Part shown: positions 8,264-17,412 of the stretch, in pieces
Position numbering within the stretch: the first letter of the stretch is position 1
How the letters are laid out: every line of letters begins with the position of its first letter
DNA from: an uncultured Lachnospiraceae bacterium
Lineage (GTDB): Bacteria > Bacillota > Clostridia > Lachnospirales > Lachnospiraceae
DNA: 64,000 nt
Assembly: GCA_934438085.1 (NCBI GenBank)
Contig: CAKSBC010000001.1
Coordinates: forward strand, 1 to 64,000
Reading direction: 5' to 3'
Made by a program: the position numbers and the translations under genes
Notes under the pieces: generated by a model
The model's input: only the letters and a program-made list of their open reading frames with translations
Told to the model about the DNA's origin: nothing
The model's database searches: none

Positions 8264-9160
8264 TCAGCTTAAAATGCTGTCAAAGCCCTTGGCTGCCTCT
8301 TCCATAAATCCGGCGATCTGAGGCGTGATGAATTTCTGCTGCATATGGATTATCTTAACTTCCTGGAAGAACTCATGATCTCTGAGCTTAAGCTCAGCGC
8401 ACTTTCCTTCCCTTAATGATTTATCAGCCGAATATCTCGGGATAACAGTTATATAATCCGATTTCTCGCAGATTTTTCTTGCCATGCTACAGCTTTGAAT
8501 ATAAAGATTAGGTTCAACCTCTACATGACTGCCTGCAAGAGCCTTCTGGAATTCCACCTTATAAGGTGCATCATCCTCCATGAAAATGTATTTCTGATTG
8601 CGGAAGTCTTCCGGATCCAGAACCACCTTTGATGCAAGCGGATTGGAATTGCCTGTAACTATAGCAACCTTGGCATGCTTTGAATAATACTCATGAAGCT
8701 TGGTGTTTTCCAATGCACTGTCAATAAGACATGCAAAATCCACTTCATTTTTAGCAAGCATTTTCTCAAGATTAGCTGTTGATTCTACAGTTACTGAAAC
8801 TTTGACCTGCGGAAAACGCTCCTGATAGCTCATAATAATTTTCTGAAATGTGGTATCAAACAATGACTGTATAAATCCCACATGAATCGTTCCCGCAAGC
8901 TCGCTCTCAGCAACCTTGAAATTTGAAAGTGCTTCTACCGCAGTCACAACATTCTGTGCATAAGGTACAAGGTTCTCTCCGTACTGAGTAAGAACAATCT
9001 TCTTTCCTATCCTGTCAAACAGCTTAACGCCAAGCTCTTCCTCAAGCTGGCTTATCTGCACGCTGACCGTAGACTGGCTGTAGCCGAGTATCTCGCCTGT
9101 TTTTGTAATGTTTTCCGATGATGCGACCTGGAGAAACGTGTAGATATTCCTTATGTTCAT
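8264..9160 (-). CDS. LysR-family transcriptional regulator
   Basis: The 298-residue protein begins with a winged helix-turn-helix (about 1-60; GEILGYSQSTVSVQISQLEEELGVKLFDR) and continues with a periplasmic-binding-protein-like effector domain (about 90-295). AAGGGGAT lies upstream of the ATG. LysR regulators normally act as effector-dependent activators and repress their own genes. Here the gene is the first of a probable three-gene unit with the SPFH and small membrane protein genes rather than divergent from its target. An inverted repeat upstream (9197-9227) is a candidate operator. The effector cannot be inferred. Confidence 0.92.
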   Translation of the reverse strand: MNIRNIYTFLQVASSENITKTGEILGYSQSTVSVQISQLEEELGVKLFDRIGKKIVLTQYGENLVPYAQNVVTAVEALSNFKVAESELAGTIHVGFIQSLFDTTFQKIIMSYQERFPQVKVSVTVESTANLEKMLAKNEVDFACLIDSALENTKLHEYYSKHAKVAIVTGNSNPLASKVVLDPEDFRNQKYIFMEDDAPYKVEFQKALAGSHVEVEPNLYIQSCSMARKICEKSDYITVIPRYSADKSLREGKCAELKLRDHEFFQEVKIIHMQQKFITPQIAGFMEEAAKGFDSILS

Positions 9161-9196
9161 GAAAATATTATCCCCTTAAAGATTCTTATGTACTGT

Positions 9197-9227
9197 ATTC
9201 GCTTTAATTTCTTATAAATAAACGAAT
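9197..9227. promoter_or_regulatory. Candidate operator upstream of the LysR gene
   Basis: Arms ATTCG(C)TTTA and TAAACGAAT form a 9-bp inverted repeat with one bulged C around an AT-rich centre. It lies 37 bases upstream of the LysR start, and such AT-rich dyads are typical LysR autoregulatory sites. The rest of the 245-base gap between 9161 and 9405 is AT-rich and shows no gene or clear terminator. Confidence 0.35.
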
Positions 9228-9405
9228 ATATCAAAAAATATAATATAGCGATTACTGCATTATAACAGCAAATTCTGTCATATTCCACAAATTTCGAATT
9301 TGAATACATAAAAATCTGTGTAAGTGTCAGCTGCTATGCGAATTATTTAATATATATCATTATATTCAATAATAACATGCTGACAATTGATAACTTATGA
9401 AATAT

Positions 9406-10581
9406 TTACTCGCTTCTCAGTGCGTCTATAGGATTAAGCTTAGCCGCACGGCTTGCGGGCATATAGCCAAATATCAGTCCGATTCCTACAGAAACGCTGA
9501 AAGAGATCAATACGGCACTTATTGTCGGAGTACATTTAATGCCTATCGCAGTTCCTATGACAGATGTAAATGCAGAACCGACTATAATTCCTATTATTCC
9601 TCCTATGGTACTGGTCACAGCTGCTTCTATTACAAACTGTGTCATAATAGCCATTCTTTTGGCACCCAACGCCTTTCTGATACCTATCTCTCTTGTTCTT
9701 TCAGTTACAGAGACGAGCATTATATTCATAACACCGACCCCTGCTACAAGAAGGGATATGCCGGCAATGCCTCCGAGCATAAGAGAAAGACGGCTGATCA
9801 TAGAATTCATTTCCTTAAGCATTGATGAATTAGCATATACACTGTAAAGATCACTGCTCATAAATATCGAATCGAGATAATTTTCAAGATCAGCTGTAGC
9901 CTCTTCAGATCTTTGCGGATCTCTTACAGAGACAATAAAATTAGAGACTCTTCCGCTCTTAGATATTTTTGCCGCCGTAGAATAAGGTATCCATGCAAAA
10001 TCATCCATGCCTCCGGCTTCAAAATAAGTCGTATCCTGTTTCTCGACAACTCCGACTATTTCAAAAACATTTCCGTTTATCTTGACCTTCTGTCCGACAG
10101 CAGCATCAGCACTGCCAAACATATACCATGCGGTATAGTAACCCATTACGGTAACCTTGTTTGCATTTAGCATGTCTGAATATGATAAATTTCTGCCTGC
10201 CTGAAGCTTATATCCCTTTATATTAAGATAATCTTCCGAGTAGCCTCCTATTGAGGTATAGCTCATTGATTCACTGCCGTTTTTAAGGTTACCGGGCATG
10301 TCTGCAGTAGGTGTCATATAGGCATACAGATCACTGTGTTCACCTATATAATCATAAAATTCATCGGTATCAAGCGATCTGGATGCAGTATTTGTTACGT
10401 ATACATTTATCTGGTCAACGCCCATATCCGAAAAGCTCGCTATCATGGAATTCATGTATCCATGTACTATCGAGACCAGCATTATTACCGAGGCAACGCC
10501 TATAATAATGCCTAGCATAGTCAGAAAAGAGCGCATTTTATTGCCCGCTATTGAGCGCAGCGCCATTTTAAAGCTTTCCAT
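9406..10581 (-). CDS. MacB/FtsX-type ABC transporter permease
   Basis: This 391-residue permease has the MacB architecture: TM1 after ALRSIAGNKMRSFLTMLGIIIGVASVI, a large extracytoplasmic MacB-PCD-like domain (about 50-250), and three C-terminal TMs with the conserved VTERTREIGIRKALGAKR cytoplasmic segment. It should act as a homodimer with the ATPase encoded upstream and the adaptor before that. The start at ATG 10581 matches the family N-terminus (MESFKMALRS) and has GGAGG close upstream. It overlaps the ATPase gene by 14 bases. Fused ATPase-permease MacB proteins occur in Gram-negatives; here the two are separate, as is usual in Firmicutes. Confidence 0.9.
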   Translation of the reverse strand: MESFKMALRSIAGNKMRSFLTMLGIIIGVASVIMLVSIVHGYMNSMIASFSDMGVDQINVYVTNTASRSLDTDEFYDYIGEHSDLYAYMTPTADMPGNLKNGSESMSYTSIGGYSEDYLNIKGYKLQAGRNLSYSDMLNANKVTVMGYYTAWYMFGSADAAVGQKVKINGNVFEIVGVVEKQDTTYFEAGGMDDFAWIPYSTAAKISKSGRVSNFIVSVRDPQRSEEATADLENYLDSIFMSSDLYSVYANSSMLKEMNSMISRLSLMLGGIAGISLLVAGVGVMNIMLVSVTERTREIGIRKALGAKRMAIMTQFVIEAAVTSTIGGIIGIIVGSAFTSVIGTAIGIKCTPTISAVLISFSVSVGIGLIFGYMPASRAAKLNPIDALRSE

Positions 10582-11296
10582 ATTCCTCCGAACTTCCGTC
10601 AAAGGTTATTTTACCGTCCATGATCTGTACGACCCTTCTCGCCTGCTTTGCAAGCGTCGGATCATGAGTGATCATAACAATGGTGTTTCCTTCGGAATTA
10701 AGCTGTTTTATATAAGAAAGCACTTCCTTTGAAGTCTTTGAGTCCAGAGCCCCGGTAGGCTCGTCTGCAAGTATTATAGATGGTGAGCCTGCAAGAGCTC
10801 TTGCTATAGAAACTCTCTGCTGCTGACCGCCGGAAAGCTGATGAGGTTTGTTTTTTGCCTTGTCAGCCAGTCCGACCTTTTCAAGCTCACGCATAGCTTT
10901 TTCCTTACGCTCGGCTGCCTTTACTCCCTGATATAAAAGCGGTAGTTCAACATTTTCAAGTATGCTCAGCTTTGGCAGAAGATTGTACTGCTGAAATATA
11001 AAACCAAGCATATGGTTCCTTACCTCCGCAAGCTCATTATCACCCATAGAACTTGTGTTCTTTCCTCCGAGGAAATAATTACCGCTTGTAGGCACATCAA
11101 GAGCTCCTATGATATTCATAAGCGTAGATTTGCCTGACCCGGATTTACCGACTATCGCGACAAATTCACCTTTATAAATATCAAGGTCAATGCCATCATT
11201 TGCGTGAACCTCCTCATCGCCCATCTTATATATCTTGTAAATGCCTCTGAGGCTTATGAGCGGCTCAGTGCAGGCGTCAAATTTTGCAGCTTCCAT
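10568..11296 (-). CDS. ABC transporter ATPase, MacB/LolD type
   Basis: The 242-residue ATPase has Walker A GKSGSGKSTLMN near residue 50, the Q-loop FQQYNLLPKLSILENVELPL typical of the LolD/MacB class, signature LSGGQQQRVSIARAL and Walker B IILADEPTGALDSKTS. Its best match in type is an exporter or mechanotransmission ATPase, not an importer. AAGGAG precedes the ATG, 8 bases after the adaptor gene. It powers the permease encoded next. Confidence 0.93.
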   Translation of the reverse strand: MEAAKFDACTEPLISLRGIYKIYKMGDEEVHANDGIDLDIYKGEFVAIVGKSGSGKSTLMNIIGALDVPTSGNYFLGGKNTSSMGDNELAEVRNHMLGFIFQQYNLLPKLSILENVELPLLYQGVKAAERKEKAMRELEKVGLADKAKNKPHQLSGGQQQRVSIARALAGSPSIILADEPTGALDSKTSKEVLSYIKQLNSEGNTIVMITHDPTLAKQARRVVQIMDGKITFDGSSEEYGKL

Positions 11297-11304
11297 CTTA
11301 CTCC

Positions 11305-13044
11305 TTAATAGCCCGGTCCGCCTCCGTCAGGAGGAGATCCGCCGTAGCCGTCATCGTAATACATTCCGTAGCCAAAATCCATGCCTGACATAGAATCCTT
11401 AACATATACCTCCTGACCCTCGCTGAGTCCCGAAAGTATCTCTACGAAGTTATTTGATATGATTCCTGTCTCAACCTTAACTGCAGTAAATCCTTCCGGA
11501 GCATCACCAAGATAATCATCACCTGACGATCCATCAGCATTTTTATTATCATTGTCAGTACTTTCTAATGAAGTGTCCTTAACGTAGACAATATCACCTC
11601 TCTGCAATGCATTAGCAGGTATATAGAGAGTATCCTCTGCCTGTTCAAGGATAATGACTCCGTCAACATTCATGCCAGGAAGCAGCTCTCCCGGCTGATC
11701 CATAGTTACTACGACCGGATAAGTAGTCACACCGTTGGATGCAGTACCGTTAAGTCCGACATTGGACACATGCCCGCTGAATGTCTTTTCCGGAAATGCA
11801 TCTGCTGTAACCTTTACCTTCTGTCCTACCTTGACCTTGCTGATATCAAGCTCGTCAATACTCATCTGGAAGGTAAGCTCTGAAAGATCGTAAATAAGCG
11901 CAAGTTCATTGGAGCTGTTGGAGTTATTGCTGATCTTGTCTCCGGCCTTCATTTTCTTTGTAATGACCTGACCTGAAATCGGTGCGGTAATAGTATATTT
12001 ATCAACTGTATCATTCATTGATGAAACATTATTTTCCGCATCAACCAGTGTATTCTTTGCCTGATCAAGCTGTTTTGAGGCTTCACTTTTGGCATTATTT
12101 AAGGTATCGGCCGTTATTGAAAATAAGGCTGTATCCTTTGTTACAAACTGTCCTTCTGTGATAAGCAACTTTGATATCTTTACAGATGAAGGAAGCTCCA
12201 CCTTAAGTTGGCCGTTTAAATACGGCTCAAACGCTGCATCTGATATCGAATGAAGGTCTCCTGTATAGGCAACTGCTCTGTCCGAAGTCGAGAGTCCTCC
12301 CGGATTTGCTACAACTATGTCGATATATTTAACCATAGTTCCGCTATTGATGCTTTCAATAAGATCACTTTTGGACTCCACACGGCCCGGTATCGTTTCC
12401 CCGGTATCAGAAAGCTCAACGGCAACGTTTTGTCCTACAGAAATCGCATCGGCGTCAGTATTAAGAAATGCGAGTCTGAGCTTCATCATGTTATCGTTAT
12501 AGAGCTCAGCTAAAGCTATATCCGAACCTCCTACGGAATCTCCTGCTTTTATAGTGATGTTTTTGACATAACCTGTCTGCTGAGATCTTACAATACCGCC
12601 TCCAAGCTCGGAAACAGCCTTCTTGTAATCCTTTTCAGCCAGCTCATAATCCTCTTTTGCAGTTTCAAGGCTTCTTGATGCTGAATCCACATCCTTTGTA
12701 ATATCTGAATTATCGATTACAAAAAGCACTTGTCCTTCTTCTACCTGATCGCCCTCTTCAAAATCCGCAGAAAGTATTTCTCCGGTAACAAGCGAGGTTA
12801 TCGTATAGGTATTTTTAGGAGAAAGCGTACCTGACGATGTAAGCTCGTTAGATATCTCTCCGCGCATAACAAAGTCAGTATTAACAACGCTCGTATCCAT
12901 GGCTGACATAGCAGCCTGCTTTTTTTTATGCACGATAAAAATTATAACAGCGATAAATAAGGCTGCCGCTATAAGCACCGCTATCCTGCGCTTTTTAGAA
13001 AGCTTAGGTATTTTTATCTTGTTCTTTATATCTTTAATATTCAT
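11305..13044 (-). CDS. Membrane-anchored HlyD/MacA-type adaptor protein
   Basis: The 579-residue adaptor has one N-terminal TM (about 20-40) after a Lys-rich cytoplasmic start. Two split biotinyl-lipoyl halves follow (SLVTGEILSADFEEGDQVEEGQVLFVID and TAPISGQVITKKMKAGDKIS), with a helical hairpin between them, then beta-barrel and membrane-proximal domains (about 390-490). Coiled-coil stretches at about 115-140 and 320-350 fit the hairpin. It should link the ATPase/permease pair to substrate outside the membrane. The C-terminus is a Gly/Tyr/Pro/Asp-rich tail (last 30 residues) not usual in MacA. The ribosome site is weak, so translation may be coupled to the SLH gene 36 bases upstream. Confidence 0.88.
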   Translation of the reverse strand: MNIKDIKNKIKIPKLSKKRRIAVLIAAALFIAVIIFIVHKKKQAAMSAMDTSVVNTDFVMRGEISNELTSSGTLSPKNTYTITSLVTGEILSADFEEGDQVEEGQVLFVIDNSDITKDVDSASRSLETAKEDYELAEKDYKKAVSELGGGIVRSQQTGYVKNITIKAGDSVGGSDIALAELYNDNMMKLRLAFLNTDADAISVGQNVAVELSDTGETIPGRVESKSDLIESINSGTMVKYIDIVVANPGGLSTSDRAVAYTGDLHSISDAAFEPYLNGQLKVELPSSVKISKLLITEGQFVTKDTALFSITADTLNNAKSEASKQLDQAKNTLVDAENNVSSMNDTVDKYTITAPISGQVITKKMKAGDKISNNSNSSNELALIYDLSELTFQMSIDELDISKVKVGQKVKVTADAFPEKTFSGHVSNVGLNGTASNGVTTYPVVVTMDQPGELLPGMNVDGVIILEQAEDTLYIPANALQRGDIVYVKDTSLESTDNDNKNADGSSGDDYLGDAPEGFTAVKVETGIISNNFVEILSGLSEGQEVYVKDSMSGMDFGYGMYYDDGYGGSPPDGGGPGY

Positions 13045-13080
13045 TCCTATAATTATTCCAAAATATTATGTTTATAGGTT

Positions 13081-14343
13081 TCAGCTGCCTGATTCAGTAC
13101 TTGAGGAAGCTGAAGAACCTGTGCTTCCTGAAGAACCGGACTCCGCTTTACTCTTATAATGTCCGGAATTTTCCGCAATAATGGTTCCGACAGTGCTGCC
13201 GTCTGTATTCCTGTTCCACTTTACAACGGCAACAGCATAAGGATTGGAATTATCCTCTCCGTCATCATCAGGATCATATGTAGCTCTGCAGATAAGAACG
13301 CAGTAATCACCTACCCCGATATCTCCGTTAAGCGAGAACATGAACTTAACCTCAGAACTGTTAAGAGTATATTTAACACTGTCAATATATACGGCAGAAG
13401 GTGCGGCAATGTTTTCATTGTCATAAACAATGCTCGTAACCTTACCCTGAACACAGTGGTACGTATTATTTCCTGTATCAGAACCGTATGCCCAAATAGT
13501 TCTTGCGCTTTCATTGTAATAAACAATTACCCAGCCGTTTGAACGTATCTGGCTTTCAAGATACATTCTTCCGAACTGACCGGAATTCTGACCGTTAAGG
13601 TAGTAAGCAGCTCCGGAAAGATCAAACGGAATAGATTTCTTGAGTTCATCAACGCTCTTAATGAGAAGCGGTCCGCTTAAATTGCTTTCAATTACATTTG
13701 TTGCGTTAAGCTCCCCGTCAGAACCTAATGTTAGGTCTATGGCAGAGCCATAGATGCTACCGCCGCCCTTGGTATTTGTCCTGAGCAGATTGTAAATTAT
13801 ATTAATGCTGTCACGCTTTGTCAGGGTATCCGTGCCCTTTGAAGCATTTACACCGTCTGAAAGTTTAAGGCTCTTAAAAAGAGAAAGTCTCTCCTGCGAA
13901 ATATTGCTTGAAAAGTCACTGTCTTCATATCCTAAAACCTTAATTACAGCTCTGACGGCATCATTGAGTGTGACGGCTTCCTCAGGTGCAAAGCGTCCTC
14001 CGAGCCTGGTACGCATCCAGCCGTTTGTCAGCGCTGTCTTTATATACTGCGCACCACTGTAGGTCGATGCAACATCATTGGCAGCAGCCGATGTTATCAA
14101 AGTATTCGCAGTATCCTTATATGTGCTTGAAAGCACCAAAAGCTTTGCAAAATCCGCTCTCGTACATATTTCTTCGGTATCATAGCCTGAATCTGCGGCG
14201 CCGATAGCCTTAAGCACGCTTATTCGATAGCTCTGAGATCCACTTCCTAAAGTCGCTGCATATGCGGGAATAGTGTTCACTCCCAATACAGCTGCAAGCG
14301 ACATAATTATAAGCCTGTTCTTAATATTGTTTGTCTTTCTCAT
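13081..14343 (-). CDS. Exported S-layer-homology (SLH) domain protein
   Basis: The 420-residue protein has a signal peptide (about 1-29, ending AYAA) and three SLH-like segments: about 37-77 (TRADFAKLLVL), 88-143 (YIKTALTNGWMRTRLGGRFAPEEAVTLNDAVRAVIKVLGY) and 150-195 (LSLFKSLKLSDG...TKRDSINIIYNLL). These modules bind pyruvylated secondary cell-wall polymer. The C-terminal half (about 215-395) is beta-rich and unrecognised, and the last 20 residues are almost entirely Ser/Gly/Glu. It is the first gene of the adaptor-ATPase-permease operon, suggesting it is the exporter's cell-wall partner or client. The ribosome site is weak. Confidence 0.8.
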   Translation of the reverse strand: MRKTNNIKNRLIIMSLAAVLGVNTIPAYAATLGSGSQSYRISVLKAIGAADSGYDTEEICTRADFAKLLVLSSTYKDTANTLITSAAANDVASTYSGAQYIKTALTNGWMRTRLGGRFAPEEAVTLNDAVRAVIKVLGYEDSDFSSNISQERLSLFKSLKLSDGVNASKGTDTLTKRDSINIIYNLLRTNTKGGGSIYGSAIDLTLGSDGELNATNVIESNLSGPLLIKSVDELKKSIPFDLSGAAYYLNGQNSGQFGRMYLESQIRSNGWVIVYYNESARTIWAYGSDTGNNTYHCVQGKVTSIVYDNENIAAPSAVYIDSVKYTLNSSEVKFMFSLNGDIGVGDYCVLICRATYDPDDDGEDNSNPYAVAVVKWNRNTDGSTVGTIIAENSGHYKSKAESGSSGSTGSSASSSTESGS

Positions 14344-14469
14344 AGTTTTGTCCGCATTAATATAAATATAGTTTGATTTACTCTAAGCAACACTAATTAC
14401 ACTTAGTTATATAGTATTTATAAAATGTGTTTTGCTGTTGATGAATTTCTTTATAATTTCTTACGCTTT

Positions 14470-16110
14470 TTAGAAAAGCGGAGCTATTATCTTAAGCATT
14501 CTTCCGACAAAAAGCCTTGACTTAGGATATTTACTGAGCTTTTCTCTGGTTATATTTTCACAGTCCTTAAGAGACTCCAAAAAGCTCTTCTTCATATCCA
14601 GCACTGCATTCTCGTTATAAAGGAATACAGCATTTTCAAAATGAAGATACAAACTTCTGTAGTCAAGGTTTATCGTTCCGCAGACTCCCTTTACATCGTC
14701 ACATATAAATTCCTTGGTATGAACAAAGCCCGGCATGTATTCATATATCCCAACACCGCCGTCAATAAGCTCATAATAATATGCATGAGCAAGCCAGAAT
14801 GCATACGGCTTATCCGGAATATGCGGAAGCATTATCTTGACATCCACACCTCTTTTTGATGCGAACACCAAGGCCTGAACCATTTCATCATCAAGAATTA
14901 GATAAGGAGTACAGATATAAAGATATTTGGAGGCGGTGTTTATTATTGAACAATAAACATTCTCTCCAACCTTTTCGTCATCCAGAGGACTATCCGCATA
15001 CGGAATAACAAATGAGTGTCTGCCGATGTTATTTTTTTCATCATAAAGTTCAATACTGCTTTGCCTGATATAGTATTTCCCATAATCAAGCCTGTAACAG
15101 TTTTCAAGCTTAAGTTTTTTACGTTTAGCCGGAGGAATAAATGTCGAATTCCAGGTCTGCAGGAACATCATGCTGAACGAATTGACAGCAGGGCCCTTTA
15201 TCATGATTCCGGAATCCTTCCAGGTTCCGAACCTAAGCTCAATGTTTGCGTATTCATCAGCAATATTAATTCCGCCTGTAAATGCCGTCTTTCCGTCAAT
15301 AACACATATCTTTCTGTGATCTCTGTGATTCTGATATGACTCAAGCATAGGCTTAAGCTTTGAAAATACCTTTGTATGTATCCCGGCATCATTAAGCTTC
15401 TTCTCAAATGAAAACGGCAGATTCTTTACTGTATTTGTACCGTCATAAATAAGGTAAACCTCAACGCCCTTATCCGCCTTCTCCTTGAGAATGTTAAAAA
15501 GCATGTCCGATATGGTTCCGAAGCTTATAATGAAATATTCAATAAAAATAAATTTTTCAGCCTTTTCAAGCTCATTAAATAAGCTTTCAAAAAACGGAAT
15601 ACCGTCATCATAGTGAACCGCCTTACTGCCTTCAAAAGCAGGAAATCCGCAGGTCGATGAAAGATATTTTGACAGTCCGGAAAGGTCACTGTTTTCCGCA
15701 TCTATATTGCGCTGAACCTCCTGATCCTGACGCATGAAAGGGCGTGATTTTTCTATTTCCTGAGCTATAGCCTTGTTCTTAAGATAAACCACACCCTGAA
15801 GCTTATAGTAAAGAAAGAAAAGTCCGCCGAAAACAGGCAGTCCGAGTATAGGCACTATCCAGGCTATCTTAAGGTTAGAGCCTATTGATTTACTGTTTAC
15901 TATGATAAATGTTTCAACAATTGAAAGCAGGATAAAAAAGCCGTATGCAAGCTTATTGTTAAGATAAGTAAAAACCGCATACAGGATGCCTATCTGAATA
16001 GAAAGAAAAATCAGCAGCAAGGTAGTTCTTGAGAACAGAGCTCTGAACAAGAACCACGATTTTTTATGTACCTTAGGTTCAACCGGATTTATCATGCTTA
16101 AAAACTTCAT
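14470..16110 (-). CDS. cls: Cardiolipin synthase (phospholipase D type)
   Basis: The enzyme joins two phosphatidylglycerols into cardiolipin at the membrane. The 546 residues contain two or three N-terminal membrane helices (about 28-103) and two HKD motifs: His265-Lys267-Asp272 (HRKICVIDGKTAFTGG) and His464-Lys466-Asp471 (HTKEFICDDVKGVCGTINLDYRS). Length and order fit bacterial Cls. The start is uncertain: GGGAG abuts the ATG at 16110 with no spacer, while the next in-frame ATG at 16095 has a 15-base spacer. The gene stands alone between a terminator upstream and the SLH operon downstream. Confidence 0.93.
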   Translation of the reverse strand: MKFLSMINPVEPKVHKKSWFLFRALFSRTTLLLIFLSIQIGILYAVFTYLNNKLAYGFFILLSIVETFIIVNSKSIGSNLKIAWIVPILGLPVFGGLFFLYYKLQGVVYLKNKAIAQEIEKSRPFMRQDQEVQRNIDAENSDLSGLSKYLSSTCGFPAFEGSKAVHYDDGIPFFESLFNELEKAEKFIFIEYFIISFGTISDMLFNILKEKADKGVEVYLIYDGTNTVKNLPFSFEKKLNDAGIHTKVFSKLKPMLESYQNHRDHRKICVIDGKTAFTGGINIADEYANIELRFGTWKDSGIMIKGPAVNSFSMMFLQTWNSTFIPPAKRKKLKLENCYRLDYGKYYIRQSSIELYDEKNNIGRHSFVIPYADSPLDDEKVGENVYCSIINTASKYLYICTPYLILDDEMVQALVFASKRGVDVKIMLPHIPDKPYAFWLAHAYYYELIDGGVGIYEYMPGFVHTKEFICDDVKGVCGTINLDYRSLYLHFENAVFLYNENAVLDMKKSFLESLKDCENITREKLSKYPKSRLFVGRMLKIIAPLF

Positions 16111-16196
16111 CTCCCTTTATCATGATGTGAATTTTTATTATACACCGTAATTGTGACTTTTTTATATACAGTTTCGGGCATCAAAAATATCTGTAG

Positions 16197-16253
16197 AAAA
16201 AACACGCCGTAAAGATATCTGTCATAATTAATAAGACCGATATCATTTACGGC
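16197..16253 (-). terminator. Rho-independent terminator of the lipoprotein gene
   Basis: On the minus strand arms 16239-16253 and 16206-16219 pair over 14 bp (GCCGTAAA and GATATC, one bulged base) and are followed by GTGTTTTTT. It lies 36 bases past the lipoprotein stop and upstream of cls. Confidence 0.85.
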
Positions 16254-16288
16254 ATATATATTTAAAAAGAAATAATAAAAACTTCGTA

Positions 16289-17122
16289 TCAATCAGCAGC
16301 TGAAAACGGTATTATAGGCAGGTAATCATATTCAGGCTCCCAGGCATAGAAGTCATCAACAGACACAGACGATTCACTTGAATCTTCGATTTCCCAACTA
16401 CCGCTCATATTATAATATACAATTGCATCAGCATCATCGCCGTCTAAAGCACGTATAAAGTAAAATTCATTGCAGACAAGTGCAGTACCGTCATTATTAA
16501 AATAATAAATTCCTTTGCCGTATTCCGAGGCACTGTGATAATCATCATAGAAAAAGCTTCCGTTTTTTACGCGTGCATAGTTTTCACCAAACTCACCGAA
16601 TACCATATGCGGCTTACCGTTTACAAGCGTAAAAAGATCTGTCAGAAAGGCACCGTATTCATTTACAGTTCCTATTGCAAGCTCAGGTATTCCGTCATAA
16701 TTAAGATCCTTAAGCGCATAACCCGTCATATCCGAAGCCTTACCGCCATAATTATCTTCCATTTCAGTGGCTGTAATAAGATAGTTCATCTCTCCTGATC
16801 CGTCAGTATCAGTGAGTGAAAATGAATGAGGATCGTCTGCCAGTAAGCTGAAACGTAAAATTAAATCATCATATGCAGTTGTTGTTATCGATCCTGTTTC
16901 TGATACTGATCCCAAAGACTCTGTTCCGGCTTTGAGTTCTGCATCCGTTTCAGCCGTCTCAGCAGGATTTTCTGCCTTAGAGGTGTTTTCTGCCTCTGCT
17001 GAAGTTACAGCCTCTGCGATAGTCTCTGCACCGTTATTTGATTCAACAAGCTCTGTCTTTCCGCAGGCTGTAAGCGAAGCTACCAAAAACAATGATATGA
17101 AAAGCAAATTACGTTTTCTCAT
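16289..17122 (-). CDS. Lipoprotein of unknown function
   Basis: The 277-residue precursor has a type II signal peptide with lipobox LTAC and lipidated Cys20. An Ala/Glu/Thr-rich linker follows (about 25-75), then a globular domain (about 85-277) containing LKDLNYDGIPELAIGT, a DxNxDGxxE motif of the kind that binds calcium in FG-GAP/VCBS-like repeats. No family is assigned. The ATG is behind AAGGAGGA. Terminators on both sides make it a single-gene unit, with a -10 box at 17155-17160 overlapped upstream by a palindrome. Confidence 0.85.
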   Translation of the reverse strand: MRKRNLLFISLFLVASLTACGKTELVESNNGAETIAEAVTSAEAENTSKAENPAETAETDAELKAGTESLGSVSETGSITTTAYDDLILRFSLLADDPHSFSLTDTDGSGEMNYLITATEMEDNYGGKASDMTGYALKDLNYDGIPELAIGTVNEYGAFLTDLFTLVNGKPHMVFGEFGENYARVKNGSFFYDDYHSASEYGKGIYYFNNDGTALVCNEFYFIRALDGDDADAIVYYNMSGSWEIEDSSESSVSVDDFYAWEPEYDYLPIIPFSAAD

Positions 17123-17154
17123 GGCATCCTCCTTCTTTAATTATTGTCAGACAT

Positions 17155-17185
17155 ATTATAAGAAACCAGAATGACTATCGTCATT
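17155..17185 (-). promoter_or_regulatory. Promoter with overlapping palindrome upstream of the lipoprotein gene
   Basis: A perfect TATAAT lies at 17155-17160 on the minus strand. No good -35 box is at the right distance; instead a perfect palindrome, AATGAC-GATA-GTCATT (17170-17185), covers the -35 region. A regulator-dependent promoter is inferred. The rest of the 290-base gap up to 17412 holds the terminator of the importer operon and nothing else evident. Confidence 0.45.
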
Positions 17186-17362
17186 TACAATTGTCAATAT
17201 ATAAGCATGTATCAGTCATTATCCGAAACTTGTTCCATATATCTACAGTATTCCATATGTATCGGGATAAAGCAATTTTTTGTTATGTTTTTTCAGTTCC
17301 CCGCTATCATAATGTCTATTCTTATGCAGCAGTATATCAAACTGCCATGACAGATTTAAAAC

Positions 17363-17398
17363 AAAAAAGCCCGGAAGGGATTATCCTCCGAGCCTTTA
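17363..17398 (-). terminator. Rho-independent terminator of the BMP-type importer operon
   Basis: On the minus strand a 13-bp stem with one mismatch and G-T pairs (AAAGGCTCGGAGG with CCTTCCGGGCTTT) is followed by T6. It starts 15 bases past the last permease gene. Confidence 0.88.
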
Positions 17399-17412
17399 AA
17401 GTTTTTATTAAA

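Noticed and set aside
16107..16292. Short minus-strand frame between the lipoprotein gene and cls
   Set aside because: It runs through the lipoprotein terminator and has no ribosome site; the residues do not resemble a protein.
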